Shown piece after piece: positions 26,268-37,899 of a stretch of 64,000 bases of DNA. The stretch lies in the NCBI RefSeq assembly GCF_041260155.1, contig NC_091929.1, positions 40,402,244 to 40,466,243 of the forward strand. The letters run 5' to 3'. Source of the DNA: Ptychodera flava (Eukaryota; Hemichordata; Enteropneusta; Ptychoderidae). The translations under genes were made by a program, and so were the position numbers. Within the stretch, counting starts at the first letter, position 1. Each line of letters begins with the position of its first letter. A model generated the notes under the pieces. That model did not search any database. It was not told the origin of the DNA and worked only from the letters and a program-made list of their open reading frames with translations.

Positions 26268-28320
26268 TCATTTAGAAAGTTGCTGCACCGGCCCGCCGGT
26301 GGGTACTTTTATTTGATCGAAAGGTAAAATCACATAATTGTCTTTACCCAGTTGTTCTATTTTCATGTTTTGACACATATACTCCTTAAAGCCAGTGTTA
26401 CCGTCTTCCAATAAAGTGTACCCATCACCCGTGAACAATTCATTCACTCGCAATTCACAGTACAGAAACAGTCTCGTTTGCCAAGCAGTCTGTGGCCGGT
26501 CCAAGGAGATGAACTTCTTATAACCCATAAATAACGGTCCGCTAGTGTTCTGCAGCGCATCCTGAAATTTGAAGCCGGCCGCCTTTTCAAAATCTTCACA
26601 GGATTTCGATTTCATTTCTGCCAGATGAGTTTCAACTGCGTCCAAAGCCGATGGATAGCAGCGCCCTACAAGATCCACCAGACCACTCCATGTAGCGGGG
26701 ACGATCGGGTTTCTTTCTGTCATTGCCGCCGGTACTCGAAACAGCAACACCCAAAAATTCCTCTTCTGCTTGGAAACCTGTTCAGACAATTTCAAGTTTT
26801 ACACAAGAATTAGCCACGGTGAAAAATGATACACAACACTAGTCCTTTAATTTATGAAATTGAAAATTGCATGATCAGACACAAATATCCGGTCTTGGGC
26901 CGGTACTGTTGAGTATATATACCAATTTCACGTTGAACGACGTCACATTGAAATCGTGACTTGAAAAGTAGACAGAGGAGCGTCTATATTTGTATATATG
27001 AAAAACAACACAAACGTATACATAAAACCAACGTTAACACAATGCTAGTCGTCATATTTTTAGATGAATTTAAACTTTATTTTGCTTCTCTGATGATGCA
27101 TATTTGATGCATGCCTTTGGTGTGCGGCGGGTCCTTATGTCAGAGCTCGTTAAATTGTAATTAGTGATCGATTGTATGCAGAAGCAAAATATGCGTACAT
27201 CGCCTTTCGTTAAACAGAGGGAAAGTTAAGTATTTGTCGCAATAAAAAAGTTTCTTTTAAATTGCAAGGAATAAATATGTTGTAGCAAATATTTCTTACA
27301 ATACATCATCCTCGTTACTTATCGTTTTGTGGCTGGGCTCCATGGATGATGCATTTGGCACTAACACCAAGTCGCACCTCATCGCCTCGTCTCGTTTCGC
27401 ACAAAAAATTGCTCAATATTTGCTTTACGCCAATGCTCTAACAGTCTGGTTTCAATGAGTTTCCTTGAACTTAAAATGCGGACTCGGAAGGAGATGTGCA
27501 TTATGAGGGGCCGGAAACAACTTTGTCGACATCTAAATATAAACGGCGAGGAAGAAGAGAATTTGAAAGCCAATTGTTAAGATATCTTAGAACCATGCTT
27601 GATTCAAACCTATGTTTCACACTAAAGGTAATAACGTAGACCTTCTAATTTTACCCTTCATCGTTTTTGGCAAAATAAAATTTGCGGTTGCCAAAATATC
27701 ATGATCTTAACACAGTAATGAGGCCATGATACACGCAAAAACATTTCACTATGACCTATGGTGGTTTTTGAAACTATAGCTGGCTCTTTGGGTCGAAGTG
27801 ACGTTAGACGAGGTAGTATTTGGGACGAGGCGGTTTAGATGCAAAATTGTTGTTGGCGACCTGGTTTTGGTGCGAAGTGTTTGGATCCCCTATGGTTATA
27901 GGGCAAGTCATCATGTGACGAACTGGCACAGAATCCACTCTCGCAGCGAAAGGATCAGCAGCTAATTATTCGCACCGCCACTACCGCGACTGTCAGAGAT
28001 GATGCAATCATTACTCACCTTTAGATTGATATACTGTGGTGAATATCCTAACTTCAAAAGCAACTGATAAGCTGGTCTGTCAGCATGTCGTTGCAGACAG
28101 TTTCCGGTCCGAACACAAACGCAGTTCCCCTTTTCGACAGCATTGACGGTGTGGAATCCTCGCCGGGCAGTGTGTTGCAAATGCGACCATACAAAGGTTC
28201 GTTTAGGACATCTTTCCAATCAATATGACCGATTTTTGATGACCTTATTTGCGTGCGTAATTCGTCGATCGACTTCGTTTTCAGTAACTTGGAAACGGAG
28301 ATAACGGTAGCGACGGCCAT
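26268..28320 (-). CDS. Gene A: unrecognised two-exon protein, RFX-type promoter
   Basis: Exon 1 is 28019-28320 (ATG at 28320; MAVATVISVSKLLKTKSIDE, IGHIDWKDVLNEPLYGRICN, FVFGPETVC, YQLLLKLGYSPQYINLK|GTGAGT) and exon 2 is 26268-26777 (GAACAG|VSKQKRNFWVLLFRVPAAM, PATWSGLVDLVGRCYPSALD, SGPLFMGYKKFISLDRPQTA, WQTRLFLYCELRVNEL, ending VQQLSK and TGA). The splice joins in phase 0 and predicts about 270 residues. The paralogue at 60293-62013 has the same exon plan, and most changes between them are conservative, which supports real coding. I do not recognise a domain; no signal peptide or membrane segment is evident. Relative to gene B, one base is missing after ACAGACCA near 28076, shifting the end of exon 1 out of frame; this is a decayed gene or a sequencing error. 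A perfect X-box 166 bp upstream suggests a cilium-related role (inference). Confidence 0.7.
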
Positions 28321-28485
28321 CTTTCCCGTATTTACAGAAAAAGGGATGTCAACAGGCCGTCATATCAAAAGCCGTCCAACCTGATGTGTGAAACAAAAAA
28401 AGCACGTTAAGTACAATTTAAGTTTCCCAGATAAAGGATGTCAAATTGAAAGAGGGCGCTGTCCTTAGCAAATAACATGACAAAC

Positions 28486-28499
28486 GTTACTTTGGCAAC
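28486..28499 (-). promoter_or_regulatory. X-box (RFX site) of gene A
   Basis: GTTACT-TT-GGCAAC fits RYYNYY-N2-RRNRAC exactly and lies 166 bp upstream of the gene A ATG, the usual distance for ciliary X-boxes. A second perfect X-box occupies the homologous region of gene B. Confidence 0.65.
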
Positions 28500-28740
28500 G
28501 GACTGCGTTGACCTGTGGTTGGTTGTGTTGAACAGAGAGAGTATGAATTTATCGCAGGGTCGTTGCGTTGTGTGTATACAGTCGCCTTGAAATCTTCTTA
28601 ACCACTCTTTATTCTGGAGAAATTAAAAGTATTTTCATAGTTTGAGTGCTTTAACATGATCACGTCATATGAAGAAGTGGGGAATGTTTTGGTGTGAATG
28701 AATCGAAAAAAGTGCTAGATTGCGTCAGTGGAAGGGGATT

Positions 28741-28842
28741 GCTTGGTGGGAATCGAACCCACGGCTTCTATTAAGTGACAGTTAGATCGAATACCATTAT
28801 CGTACAAGCGAAGTATCCACTCGACTAGGTGCCAGCACGCCT
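28741..28842 (-). tRNA. tRNA-like sequence, long variable region
   Basis: Minus strand: A-box-like CTAGTCGAGTGGATAC and a clean T-arm GTGGG TTCGATT CCCAC. The acceptor pairing is imperfect (TGCTGG against CAAGCA), and about 30 extra bases precede the T-arm. The copy at 30260-30358 has changed T-arm bases. More likely a relic than an active tRNA. Confidence 0.35.
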
Positions 28843-28881
28843 ATCGCGAATACAATACACCTTTATATAGGTGCTCCGTAT

Positions 28882-28980
28882 CACAGGCACTGTACACGTC
28901 GCTTCGCTTTCGATACTGATTCACAGTAAACACAGAGAGAAAAGTTTACTGTGGATTAAGCGACGTGTCTAGTGCCTGTG
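28882..28980. mobile_element. 99-bp fold-back MITE (CACAGGCAC)
   Basis: CACAGGCACTGTACACGTCG...CGACGTGTCTAGTGCCTGTG inverted arms. Flanks CTCCGTAT and CTCGTAT form an almost perfect 7-8 bp duplication; the duplicate region near 30391-30405 has the uninterrupted site GTGCTCCGTATGAGCAT. Confidence 0.8.
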
Positions 28981-29005
28981 CTCGTATGCTTCACCACGGT
29001 CCCTC

Positions 29006-29150
29006 CACAGTCACTCGTGAGCTATTCAGCTCTGGGACTATTCGCCCCACCCATAGACGAGTGTACATAAGCGAGAACAAACCCTCGCTTATGTACACTC
29101 GTCTATGGGGGCGAGTAGTCCCAGAGCTAAATAGCTCACGAGCGACTGTG
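29006..29150. mobile_element. 145-bp fold-back MITE (CACAGTCRCTCG), intact copy
   Basis: Long inverted arms CACAGTCACTCGTGAGC...GCTCACGAGCGACTGTG with a loop GCGAGAACAAACCCTCGC. A perfect 7-bp duplication GTCCCTC flanks it (28999-29005, 29151-29157). Siblings at 33646 and 34170. Confidence 0.92.
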
Positions 29151-29869
29151 GTCCCTCTCCTGTACAGGTGATGTGGTTTTACATTGTTACGAGATTGGAG
29201 GTGTTGTTGCCTACTGTACAAAATCTCGTACCGGTTCCAAGGCCATCGATGACCGAGGTCGTTGTCCGAACACCAAACCATGGAGGTCTATTGTGGCACA
29301 GTCCCTTGTGGAGGGACCGTGATTGTGGTTTAGTACACAGCAACGCCCCTGTGTCATTTAATTGGGGCCCGGTCCACCATGCATACTCTACTACCTAACC
29401 ACTGAGCGACTGTGCGTTGTACCATGCTACATATGAAGGTTCAGGTGCAGTCACTGGTGAATTTCGTCAATTTTACAAAATCACCATAAAACATGTTTCA
29501 AAGGCTTATAGGCCCTATACTGATTTTACATGTTTTTTGACCTTGACCTAAAATTTTGGAGTGGAAAAGTAGAGCTGTTCGTAACCACCCTTGCACTGGC
29601 ATATGCGGAAAATATAAAATAGACCCCCCCCCCCGATTATGATGCACACAACCCTCTAGTGTCTATGGTCTGCCCGCTTCCCACAACAGTTCAAGCTTCC
29701 AAATGCCCTCTCGGAGTCCCCGCCACTGAAATTTCCTATTGCACGTGTACACTAGATGTACATATTCCCACATGTACATTTCATGTACGCAACTATTTAT
29801 CTATAACCCAGTGTGCTTTGGTTCAGAGCATGGATATAATACATATATACATAGGTTACGTTACTTAAA
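29151..29869. other. Intergenic, nothing recognised
   Basis: No convincing ORF. It contains a GTGGAGGGACCGTG segment inverted relative to the target site of the 29006 fold-back, and a short C-run near 29626. Confidence 0.45.
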
Positions 29870-30400
29870 GGAAATGCGATGTCCTTCGCCCGCCATCAGA
29901 AATATCAAATGCCGTCCAGCCTGATGTATGAAACAATTATCACGACGCCATTTTTCTCAAATAAAGTATGTCAAATAGAAAGAGGGCGCTGTATTTAGCA
30001 AAAAAAACATAACAAACGTTACTTCGGCACGGATGCATTGAAAGTGGTCTGATTGTGTCGAACAGAGAGGGTATAAAGTTATCGCAGGCTTGTTGCGTGT
30101 GTACACAGTCACCTTGAAACTTCTAAACCACTCTTTAATTCAGGAGAAAATAAAGTATCTTCACTGTTTGAGTGCTTTTACATAGTCACGTCATTATAAG
30201 AAGTGAGAAATGATTCAGGGTGTATGAATCGAAAAGTGCTGGATTGCGTCAGTGGAAGAGGGATTGCTTGGTGGGGATCGACCCACGGCTTCTAAATGAG
30301 ATTAGAACGATTAACCACTATCGTACAAGCGAAGTATCCACTTGACTAGGTGCCAGCACGCATTTCATGAATACAATACACCCTTATATAGGTGCTCCGT
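29870..30400 (-). repeat. Decayed second copy of gene A upstream region
   Basis: Collinear with 28321-28881, including the tRNA-like block (30260-30358) and the sequence corresponding to the X-box, here GTTACTTCGGCACG, which no longer fits. No gene A exon follows at its proximal end. Confidence 0.75.
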
Positions 30401-30714
30401 ATGAGCATAGACCCCAGAGAACAAATCAGCCATGGTGTACAGTACCCGAACGGACTTCGGACTGCACCCGACGTCACGAAGCCATGGAGGCACGCAGCAT
30501 GGGACATTTATAGTCGCTTGTGGTTTGACATACGGCGAAGGCCGCTGACCGCATATTTCATATGAATGCAGCGACTTTCGCCACATGGCGCGCGGGGTAA
30601 AAACACAACCCCGGGCGCAACGTAAGCTTACCTCTCTTACGGTTCCAGAACATAGCCTTCAACCTCCCCTCCCTCTGAAATGAAAGACCGATATTGTGGG
30701 TTTAAATTCTGTAA

Positions 30715-32300
30715 GGGGTTGACCATTTGATATCCTGGGGGGGGGGCTTGGAAGATTGGTGGAGAGCCAATTATTTTTTTCCCCACCTGCTTCACCATGA
30801 ATTATTTTTTTTCTACAGGGCATATGCTGGCAACTTTTTTTTTCACATTCCTTCTTCGAGATATATTTTTTTTTTACCAATTTCGGTGCAATGTTTGTCT
30901 GCTTGATTTTTCACACCCAGTAACAAGATGCTGTTCTATCGCACACAGACTATATTCAAGAAACTAAATAAAGATATGTAAATACATGTACATTTTTGAT
31001 TCACTTTAAAAAAATATCAGTTTATAGATCTTATTTATACCATGGGTAACACACTGAAAATACAAATCAAACAACCTGATTACTGAGTTCTACATTAAGC
31101 ATTAACAAACTTACAGTGAAAACTTGTCTGAGAACATCACTGGTGTCATCAGAAGAGATGATGGTATCCTACATATATTGCAAAATCATGTACATTTATG
31201 GCATTTACATGTGTTCTGAAATAGAAAAGGTGCATGAAATGTTAAGAACCATGAAAGATATGTTTGACAACAGATACAAAGAAGTAAAAAGTAAAGACCA
31301 GAGATCCAGTTCAACAAAAGAAGAGTATGAGTTTTACTCAAAGGTTGCTGACAAAGTTGATGCATGTTTTGATGAAGTGAGTGAAATATGGAACAAGACG
31401 AAGAGAGTCCATGAGAAGTTTACTGAGAAGTTTAAAACCCTCGGAGACAGAGAGAGTTCAAGAAAACAAAGAAAAAATCGCAGCCGAAACAAAAGAAGAC
31501 TGGTGCAAGATGCAGCGAGAAATGTAAATCCACACATGAAAGCCAAGGAACCGGTCGCCAGAAAGATGAAAGCCAGGAAAAAATACAATATCTATTCCAG
31601 AAAGTTAGACGAAGAATGGGTGCTACATGTACTGTCACTAAGAGTGATGATCTCTCTGAAGAAGAGATGATTGCAAAAGAAATATGAATGACATTGTTGA
31701 CACTATAGTTGAAAAGGAACAATGATTGTGTGACTTCATACAAAATACTGATGATTGAACTTTTCCATATGAAATATTGTTCCCTGGCTGACCAGATGTC
31801 TGCTGAACTCAATCAGTATGAGAACTTGTATGTACTATTACCAATTCAAACCAAAAGAGCACAGTGTCCTTGAGACTTTATTAAAGTTTTGGTGTTTTGC
31901 TTTATTTTTGACAAATATTATTGGTTTTGTTCCAGACGAGTTCTTGTTTTCAGTTGCTGAAAGCTACAGTGATAGTAGCTGTAACTTTTGACAATCTTTC
32001 AGTGTTTTTGTTTGTGTATTTATTTCAGTTCCTCGTTTAATAAATTCTAAGTTATTGTTCCTCAAGCTTGAAATGGTTTATGCTTTATAAAACTCCAGAG
32101 CTACTGCTTGATTTTTATTGATGCTGCACTGAGTGTGCATCGAACAATTGCCAAGATTTTTTTTCCGAGTCGCAATGGTCCATAATTGTTTTTCCATCAG
32201 CCACTTAAAGCCAGATTTTTTTTTTCGAGCAACTCCACCTGGCATCTTTTTTTTCCCAAATCTTCCAAGCCCCCCCCCAGGATATCAAATGGTCCACCCC
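30715..32300. mobile_element. GGGGTTGACCATTTGATATC transposon with an ORF
   Basis: GGGGTTGACCATTTGATATC...GATATCAAATGGTCCACCCC inverted ends followed by G/C runs, flanked by TAA on both sides (30712-30714, 32301-32303). A relative of the GGGAYGGACC elements with the same TSD. A 207-bp relative lies at 61336-61542. Confidence 0.82.
31116..31670 (+). CDS. Basic, helical ORF inside the 30.7-32.3 kb element
   Basis: About 184 residues from the upstream Met or fewer from the internal Met near 31212 (MCSEIEKVHEMLRTMKDMFD). The middle is charged and likely helical (DKVDACFDEVSEIWNKTKRV, HEKFTEKFKTL); the end is strongly basic (RKQRKNRSRNKRRL, RKMKARKKY), like a nuclear-localisation or nucleic-acid-binding region. 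No transposase catalytic motif is visible. It could be a captured host exon, an accessory protein of the element, or a chance ORF. Composition is more like coding DNA than the flanks. Confidence 0.35.
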   Translation: MKTCLRTSLVSSEEMMVSYIYCKIMYIYGIYMCSEIEKVHEMLRTMKDMFDNRYKEVKSKDQRSSSTKEEYEFYSKVADKVDACFDEVSEIWNKTKRVHEKFTEKFKTLGDRESSRKQRKNRSRNKRRLVQDAARNVNPHMKAKEPVARKMKARKKYNIYSRKLDEEWVLHVLSLRVMISLKKR

Positions 32301-32303
32301 TAA

Positions 32304-33645
32304 ATGGTACGAGGAACAGGGTGTTGCTATCGGCACAGACAAGGTTGCAAGTGGAGGTGTTACGTATACAGGATTACGTAATGAAATTTTGCAATGACGT
32401 CATTGGTTGTGCATACACATACTGCCCGGCGTTTCGGATGTTTAAGCCGCTTAGTCATCATTTGACTGAAAGTACACTAGACTTAATTTTAGCTTGAAAA
32501 CTTCGGGATTTAAAAATGATCAAAATGCACGTTCTACATAGGAAATCTTGTGTTTAGAAAATTATGCCTAAAAATCAAACCACTTAATTGTGATTTAAAT
32601 ATCAATGCGCCGTTCAATGAAAATCGTTAAAATATCAACAATTAAGTTTTCGTCTAAACAAGGCAATGAAGCATACAATTGTCATTTGTACGTCAACGCA
32701 AAAACTTTTGGTGAAAACTGTACAAGAGAGGTGTGTACTTACATTATAGTCCCAACAAGGGAATATGTACCCTCCAGGCAGGAGACCTTTTGCCCTTCTT
32801 GCGTGGGCAAATGTTAACCTACGCTCGGGCACAGTCCAATGTTTGAGCTATCAATAAAACACTCCCTAAGACGGATACCACGTGATTTTGTCAGTTCACG
32901 ACATGTGCACGAACGATAGCGACTGCATATTGAGTGAACTGGTCAAAATCGAGTAATATAGCCTACCTGTTGCTGAGGTCGTTTATTACTGTTATGTCAT
33001 ATTATATTATAGCTTTGTCAATACCAGTGAATTTTGTGACGTCATACCATACATTATTACTGATAATGTATTCCATTATTCAGAATTGCGGCCCCACAGC
33101 GAGCAAGTTTTGTTTTGGAAAACGAAAAAAAAGGACTGCGCATTTAAAAGGAGGGAAAGTATCGGATAAACCATGTAATACACAAAACCATAAATCTTGA
33201 TAATGGTGCACAATATTGATAATAATGTTTTACTGAACGATTTATCACATTTTTTGAGTCCTCGCGCACGCATTTGTCGTCTGTCTGGCTGGCGCTCAGC
33301 ATGCAGTCCCCGTACGCGTCCGATACGCTGGTTGGACTACCACGTTTGTTGACAACATGGTTCACTTCGTTGCCGTATAGGTGAAACAGAACTCAGTACG
33401 TTTGCAAACTCCTAGACGATACTGGGTTTGACACATGGCATATTATGTATGTCAGTGGCCATGTAAACGATGCAAGCATGAAAGGCTACTGTACTCGAAC
33501 CAGCCGTAAACGGGCCAACAACGGCAGCTTGCTGTCATCAACCTTGACCGGAAGTGTCTACGGATATACTACGGAGCCATTCGAAGTCTCGGTCCAAGGT
33601 CAGCTACTACCAACAATCATGACGACCGTTGACTCTCCGTTGATC
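32304..33645. other. Intergenic, nothing recognised
   Basis: No supported gene. TTCACGACATGTGCACGAACGATAGCG...GAACTGGTCAAAATC near 32896-32950 resembles the core of the fold-back elements at 59463-60059. Confidence 0.45.
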
Positions 33646-33782
33646 CACAGTCGTTTGGAGAGCTATTCAGCGCTGGGACTATTCGCCCATAGACGAGTAT
33701 ACAGAAGCGAGAAATCCGCTTCTGTATACTCGTCCTATGGGGCGAATAGTTCCAGCGCTGAATAGCTCTCCAAACGACTGTG
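33646..33782. mobile_element. 137-bp fold-back MITE (CACAGTCG), copy 2
   Basis: CACAGTCGTTTGGAGAGC...GCTCTCCAAACGACTGTG arms with a 7-bp duplication GTTGATC on both sides (33639-33645, 33783-33789). Confidence 0.92.
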
Positions 33783-34469
33783 GTTGATCTAACGTCTCGG
33801 CCACCTAATTCTGATGCACTGACTGTAATCGGAGACAACTTTCATTCATCGTTTTTTTCTCCATGTCTGTGATTTTACCTTGCCTTGTTCTCGATATCGC
33901 GACTGTACCGAAACCCTCCAGTATGTTTGTCAACTCCCTTTCAAGCACCCGTTTACGTCAAGTTCTGTTGTTCGCCGAAATAAAATAGCTCTTCTCAAGA
34001 AGCCATCGGAAATTGAATTTATAGACACAGTTATTATTGAAATATAAACATTTGAATAACAATGTTGAACTCTGTTGATATTGTTTGCAATGAATGCTTG
34101 TACTACTAGCGACATAATAATGATCGTATTGATCAGCTGATACCATGGCATGCAGCTCGCTGATCGTACCACAGTCGCTCGAGAGTATTCAGCGCTGGGA
34201 CTATTCGCCCCATAGACGAGTGTACATAAGGGATGGACCATTAGACCTTGGGAGGGGGGGGGGGTGGTCACAATGAAATTGTGAAAATTTTTTTTTTACT
34301 ATTGTAAATTTCTGAATTTTTTTTTTCCAATTGAGATTAGCTGTGCAAATTTTTTTTTTCAGAGTAAATTTTCAGATTTATAATTTTTTTTTAGTTCGTC
34401 GCTGTCTGAAGATAAAGAGGGCAAAGATGTGGTGCCAAGCACCACAAGCGGCCACGCAAGCGGTCACAG

Positions 34470-35140
34470 GGGGGGGAGGTCAGGAGAGGGGTGTCCCCCT
34501 GCTGCTGTTGGAGCTTTTGAAAATAGAGATTAAAATGGTGTTATAGAGATTAAAATGGTGTTATTTGGTGGCACTTGGGGAGTATTTTTGCGGGGGAGGT
34601 CAGGAGGGGGTGTCCCCCTCCTGCCGTTGGAGCTTTTGAAAAATAGAGATTAAAATGGTGTTATTTGGTGGCACTTGGGGAGTATTTTTGTGGGGGGTGG
34701 TCAGGAGGGGGTGTCCCCCTCCTGCCGTTGGAAAAATAGAGATTAAAATGGTGTTATTTGGTGGCACTTGGGGAGTATTTTTGCGGGGGGTGGTCAGGAG
34801 GGGGTGTCCCCCTCCTGCCGTTGGAGCTTTTGAAAAATAGAGATTAAAATGGTGTTATTTGGTGGCACTTGGGGAGTATTTTGTGGGGGGTGGTCAGGAG
34901 GGGGTGTCCCCCTCCTGCCGTTGGAAAATAGAGATTAAAATGGTGTTATTTGGTGGCACTTGGGGAGTATTTTTGCGGGGGGTGGTCAGAAGGGGGTGTC
35001 CCCCTCCTGCCGTTGGAGCTTTTGAAAAATAGAGATTAAAATGGTGTTATTTGGTGGCACTTGGGGAGTATTTTTGCGGGGGGTGGTCAGGAGGGGGTGT
35101 CCCCCTCCTGCCGTTGGAGCTTTTGAAAAATAGAGATAAA
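34470..35140. repeat. Minisatellite in GGGAYGGACC copy 2
   Basis: About seven units of the same 85-110 bp repeat as at 21070-21560, some lacking the GAGCTTTTG segment, so copy number and unit length changed after the two elements diverged. Confidence 0.9.
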
Positions 35141-36319
35141 AATGGTGTTATTTGGTGGCACTTTGGGAGCATTTTTTTCGGATTACACATCTTCCTCTGA
35201 AACATGGTCTTCTTGCTCCTCAGTAGCTTCCTATAGTTTTGAAAATTGACTATTTTGGTTTCCTGGCTTCCCTTTCTACTGCGTGGTGAAATGCCTACAT
35301 TCACCCCACCAAACATCATGCATATCTCATGATTTACAATTGATTTTGACAAGCTGAGAAGCTAAAATAAGCTAAATAATAAAGTTAAATTTGCATATTT
35401 GTGTTTTTAGAGCAATTGTTGCCCTTTTTTGATCAAAACATCTATTTCTCTGCAGCAGCATGTCCAAATTGATTGGATGTGTATAGATGTGTTTAAATTT
35501 CAATATTTGTCTTTTTAGGGCAATTTATGCCATTCATGGTCAAAAAATCTGTATTCTCTGAAAGGGCTTGTCCAATTTCTTTGAAATTTGCTACACAAAA
35601 ACGATTATTCATGCAGATTTATTCAGTATTTGCTATCGAGAAACTTTCAAAGTTCAACCCTTTTGTGTGTTTTGTGTTGGAATTTGTTGGATAGATGGCA
35701 TTCTACGTAGTGTATTGTTGAATGTTAAAACATGTGTTGCTGTTGTTTTTTGAGGTTGTTTTTTGAGAAAAAAGAATTGAAAATGCCTTTTTAAAAGCAA
35801 AATAATACATAATGACTTGATATGTTGTTTTATCATTATTGACGTGTTCTACTTGTTCACCCATTCTTGCATTCATCATTGCAATAAAATGCTGTGAAAA
35901 AAATGAAACTGATGTGGCCTGCATCTGTTTACCTTGATCTTAAAAGGCAAATACAACTTTCTGTCTTGACAACCATACCATAGTTTCAATGTTTTACCTA
36001 GTGTACCTGCTTGGTTTGTACGCAGGAAACAAGTAGAAACAGGCTCTATAATTTCATAATTTTCAAGTGATCAGAATACAAAAGTCCTGAAAAGATAAGA
36101 TAATCACAACTTCCAGTATAAGGGATACAGTCACTCTAAATGTATAAATTAAAATTAAAAATGTGCCGGGAGGATGTACTAAAAATACAGAAAGTTGCTT
36201 TCTGTCGGTAAAATCTAAAAAAATTCAAAATTTTAAAGACTTTGCAGATTTTTTTTTTACGCCTTTGTCTTCTTATTTATTATTTTTTTTTATTTTGCAA
36301 ACTAGTCTGAAGATTTTTT

Positions 36320-37616
36320 TAGTCCCCACGGACACCGTCGGGGGGACTTATAGTTTGGTCATGTCCGTGCGTGCGTGCGTGCGTCCGTCTGTGCGTCCGT
36401 CCGTCCGTTCACGCAGATATCTCAGAGATGCCTGAAGCGATTTCATTCAACTTGATTATCAACTTGGTACAAGGATTACTTCATATGTCATACAGATGCA
36501 CGTCGATTGTTTTGTGGTACGATCCAATATGGCTGCCAGGCGGCCATTTTATTACGATTTTTTCATGTACAGAGCCATAATTCAGGCATGTTTCAACTGA
36601 TTTTATTCAAAGTTGGTACAAGGACATTGACCAATGTCATAGATATGCATGTCAATCTTTTTGTGATACGATCCAATATGGCCGCCGTGCGGCCATTTTG
36701 TTACGATTTTTTCATGTACAGAGCCATAACTCAGGCATATCTCAACCGATTTTATTCAAAGTTGGTACAAGGACATTGACCTATGTCATACATATGCATG
36801 TCAATTTGTTTTGTGATACGATCCAATATGGCCGCCAGGCGGCCATTTTACTACGATTTTTCATGTACAGAGCCATTACTCAGGCTGTTTCTACAGATTT
36901 TATTCAAAGTTGGTACAAGGACATTGACCAATGTCATAGCTATGCACATCAATTTGTTTTGTGATACGATCCAATATGGCTGCCGTGCGGCCATTTTGTT
37001 ACGATTTTTTCATGTACAGAGCCATAACTCAGGCATATCTCAACCAATTTTATTCAAACTTGGTACAAGGACATCGACCTATGTCATACATATGCACATT
37101 GACTTGTTTTGTGATACGATCCAATATGGCCGCCATGTGGCCATTTTATTACGTTTTTTCATGTCCAGAACCATAACTCAGACATGTATCAAGCAAATTT
37201 ATTCAAAGTTGGTACAAGGAGATTGACCAATGTCATACATATGCATGTTAATTTGTTTTGTGATACGATCCAATATGGCTGCTGTGCGGCCATTTTGTTA
37301 TGATTTTTTCATGTACAAAGCCATAACTCAGGCATATTTCAACCGATTTTAATCAAAGTTGGTACAAGGACATTGACCTATGTCATACATATGCACATTG
37401 ATTTGTTTTGTGATTCGATCCAATATGGCCACCATGTGGCCATTTTATTACGATTTTTTCATGTCCTGAACTACAACTCAGACATGTATCAAGCGAATTT
37501 ATTCAAATTTAAAAGATTTTTATCACAGACCTAATGAAGAGGACTCTATCCTCTCTGAGGACCTGTAATCAAAGCACCCATTAACAAGTGGGGACTGTGT
37601 CATCAACGATGACTTG
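36320..37616 (+). mobile_element. HINE-like element, copy 2
   Basis: Starts AGTCCCCACGGACACCGTCG (a hairpin with CGGGGGGACTTATAG), then a GTCCGTGCGT/GTCC microsatellite and TTCACGCAGATATCTC, then about six ~150-bp units (GATCCAATATGGCCGCC, AGTTGGTACAAGGACATTGA), then CAAGTGGGGACTGTGTCATC and AACGATGACTTG. It sits in a T-run of the host transposon; copy 1 there has only T's. Both ends match 473-2409. Confidence 0.8.
36430..37515. repeat. ~150-bp tandem array in HINE copy 2
   Basis: GTACGATCCAATATGG...GGCCATTTTATTACGATTTT...TTCAAAGTTGGTACAAGGA recurs about seven times. Its sequence is unrelated to the 226-bp array of copy 1 although the ends are shared. Confidence 0.9.
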
Positions 37617-37899
37617 TTTTTCCTACTTTCTGCTCTGAAATTTTTTTTTTCGTGTTTTTGACACCCCCCTCCCAAGATCTAATGGTTCGTCCCTAAGCGA
37701 GAACAACTCGCTTAGGAGCCTTCAGTAATTACAGGGTGGGGTGGGCCGGGGGAATGGGGGGAGGGTCACTTTTTAGAAAACAGTTCAAGGGGAAAGGTCA
37801 CTTTTTATAAACCTTGCTTTGGGGGAGGGTCACTTTGACAGAAGCTGATATTATGGCCAAAACTTTGATTGTCTGTGTGATATTTCCTGAATAGGAAAT

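Larger units (their letters stand above)
28321..28873 (-). repeat. Gene A upstream region, duplicated at 29870-30400
   Basis: Shares CCTGATGTGTGAAACAA, AGAGGGCGCTGTCCTTAGCA, CCACTCTTTATTC, a tRNA-like block and TATATAGGTGCTCCGTAT, in order, with 29870-30400, and more weakly with 62080-62430 upstream of gene B. Confidence 0.8.
34230..37693. mobile_element. GGGAYGGACCATTAGA transposon, copy 2
   Basis: GGGATGGACCATTAGACCTT...GATCTAATGGTTCGTCCC between two TAA copies (34227-34229, 37694-37696). The intact fold-back MITE at 29006 shows the single-TAA empty site. Very similar to 20846-22812 but with more minisatellite units and a HINE element inserted at 36320-37616. Confidence 0.9.

Noticed and set aside
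28741-28842. Functional selenocysteine or serine tRNA
   Set aside because: Acceptor stem and anticodon arm do not pair well, and the duplicate copy has decayed with it.
36163-37226. Overlapping plus-strand ORFs with repeating IRSNMAA-type peptides
   Set aside because: Different frames of the ~150-bp tandem array; no start, domain or codon bias argues for coding.
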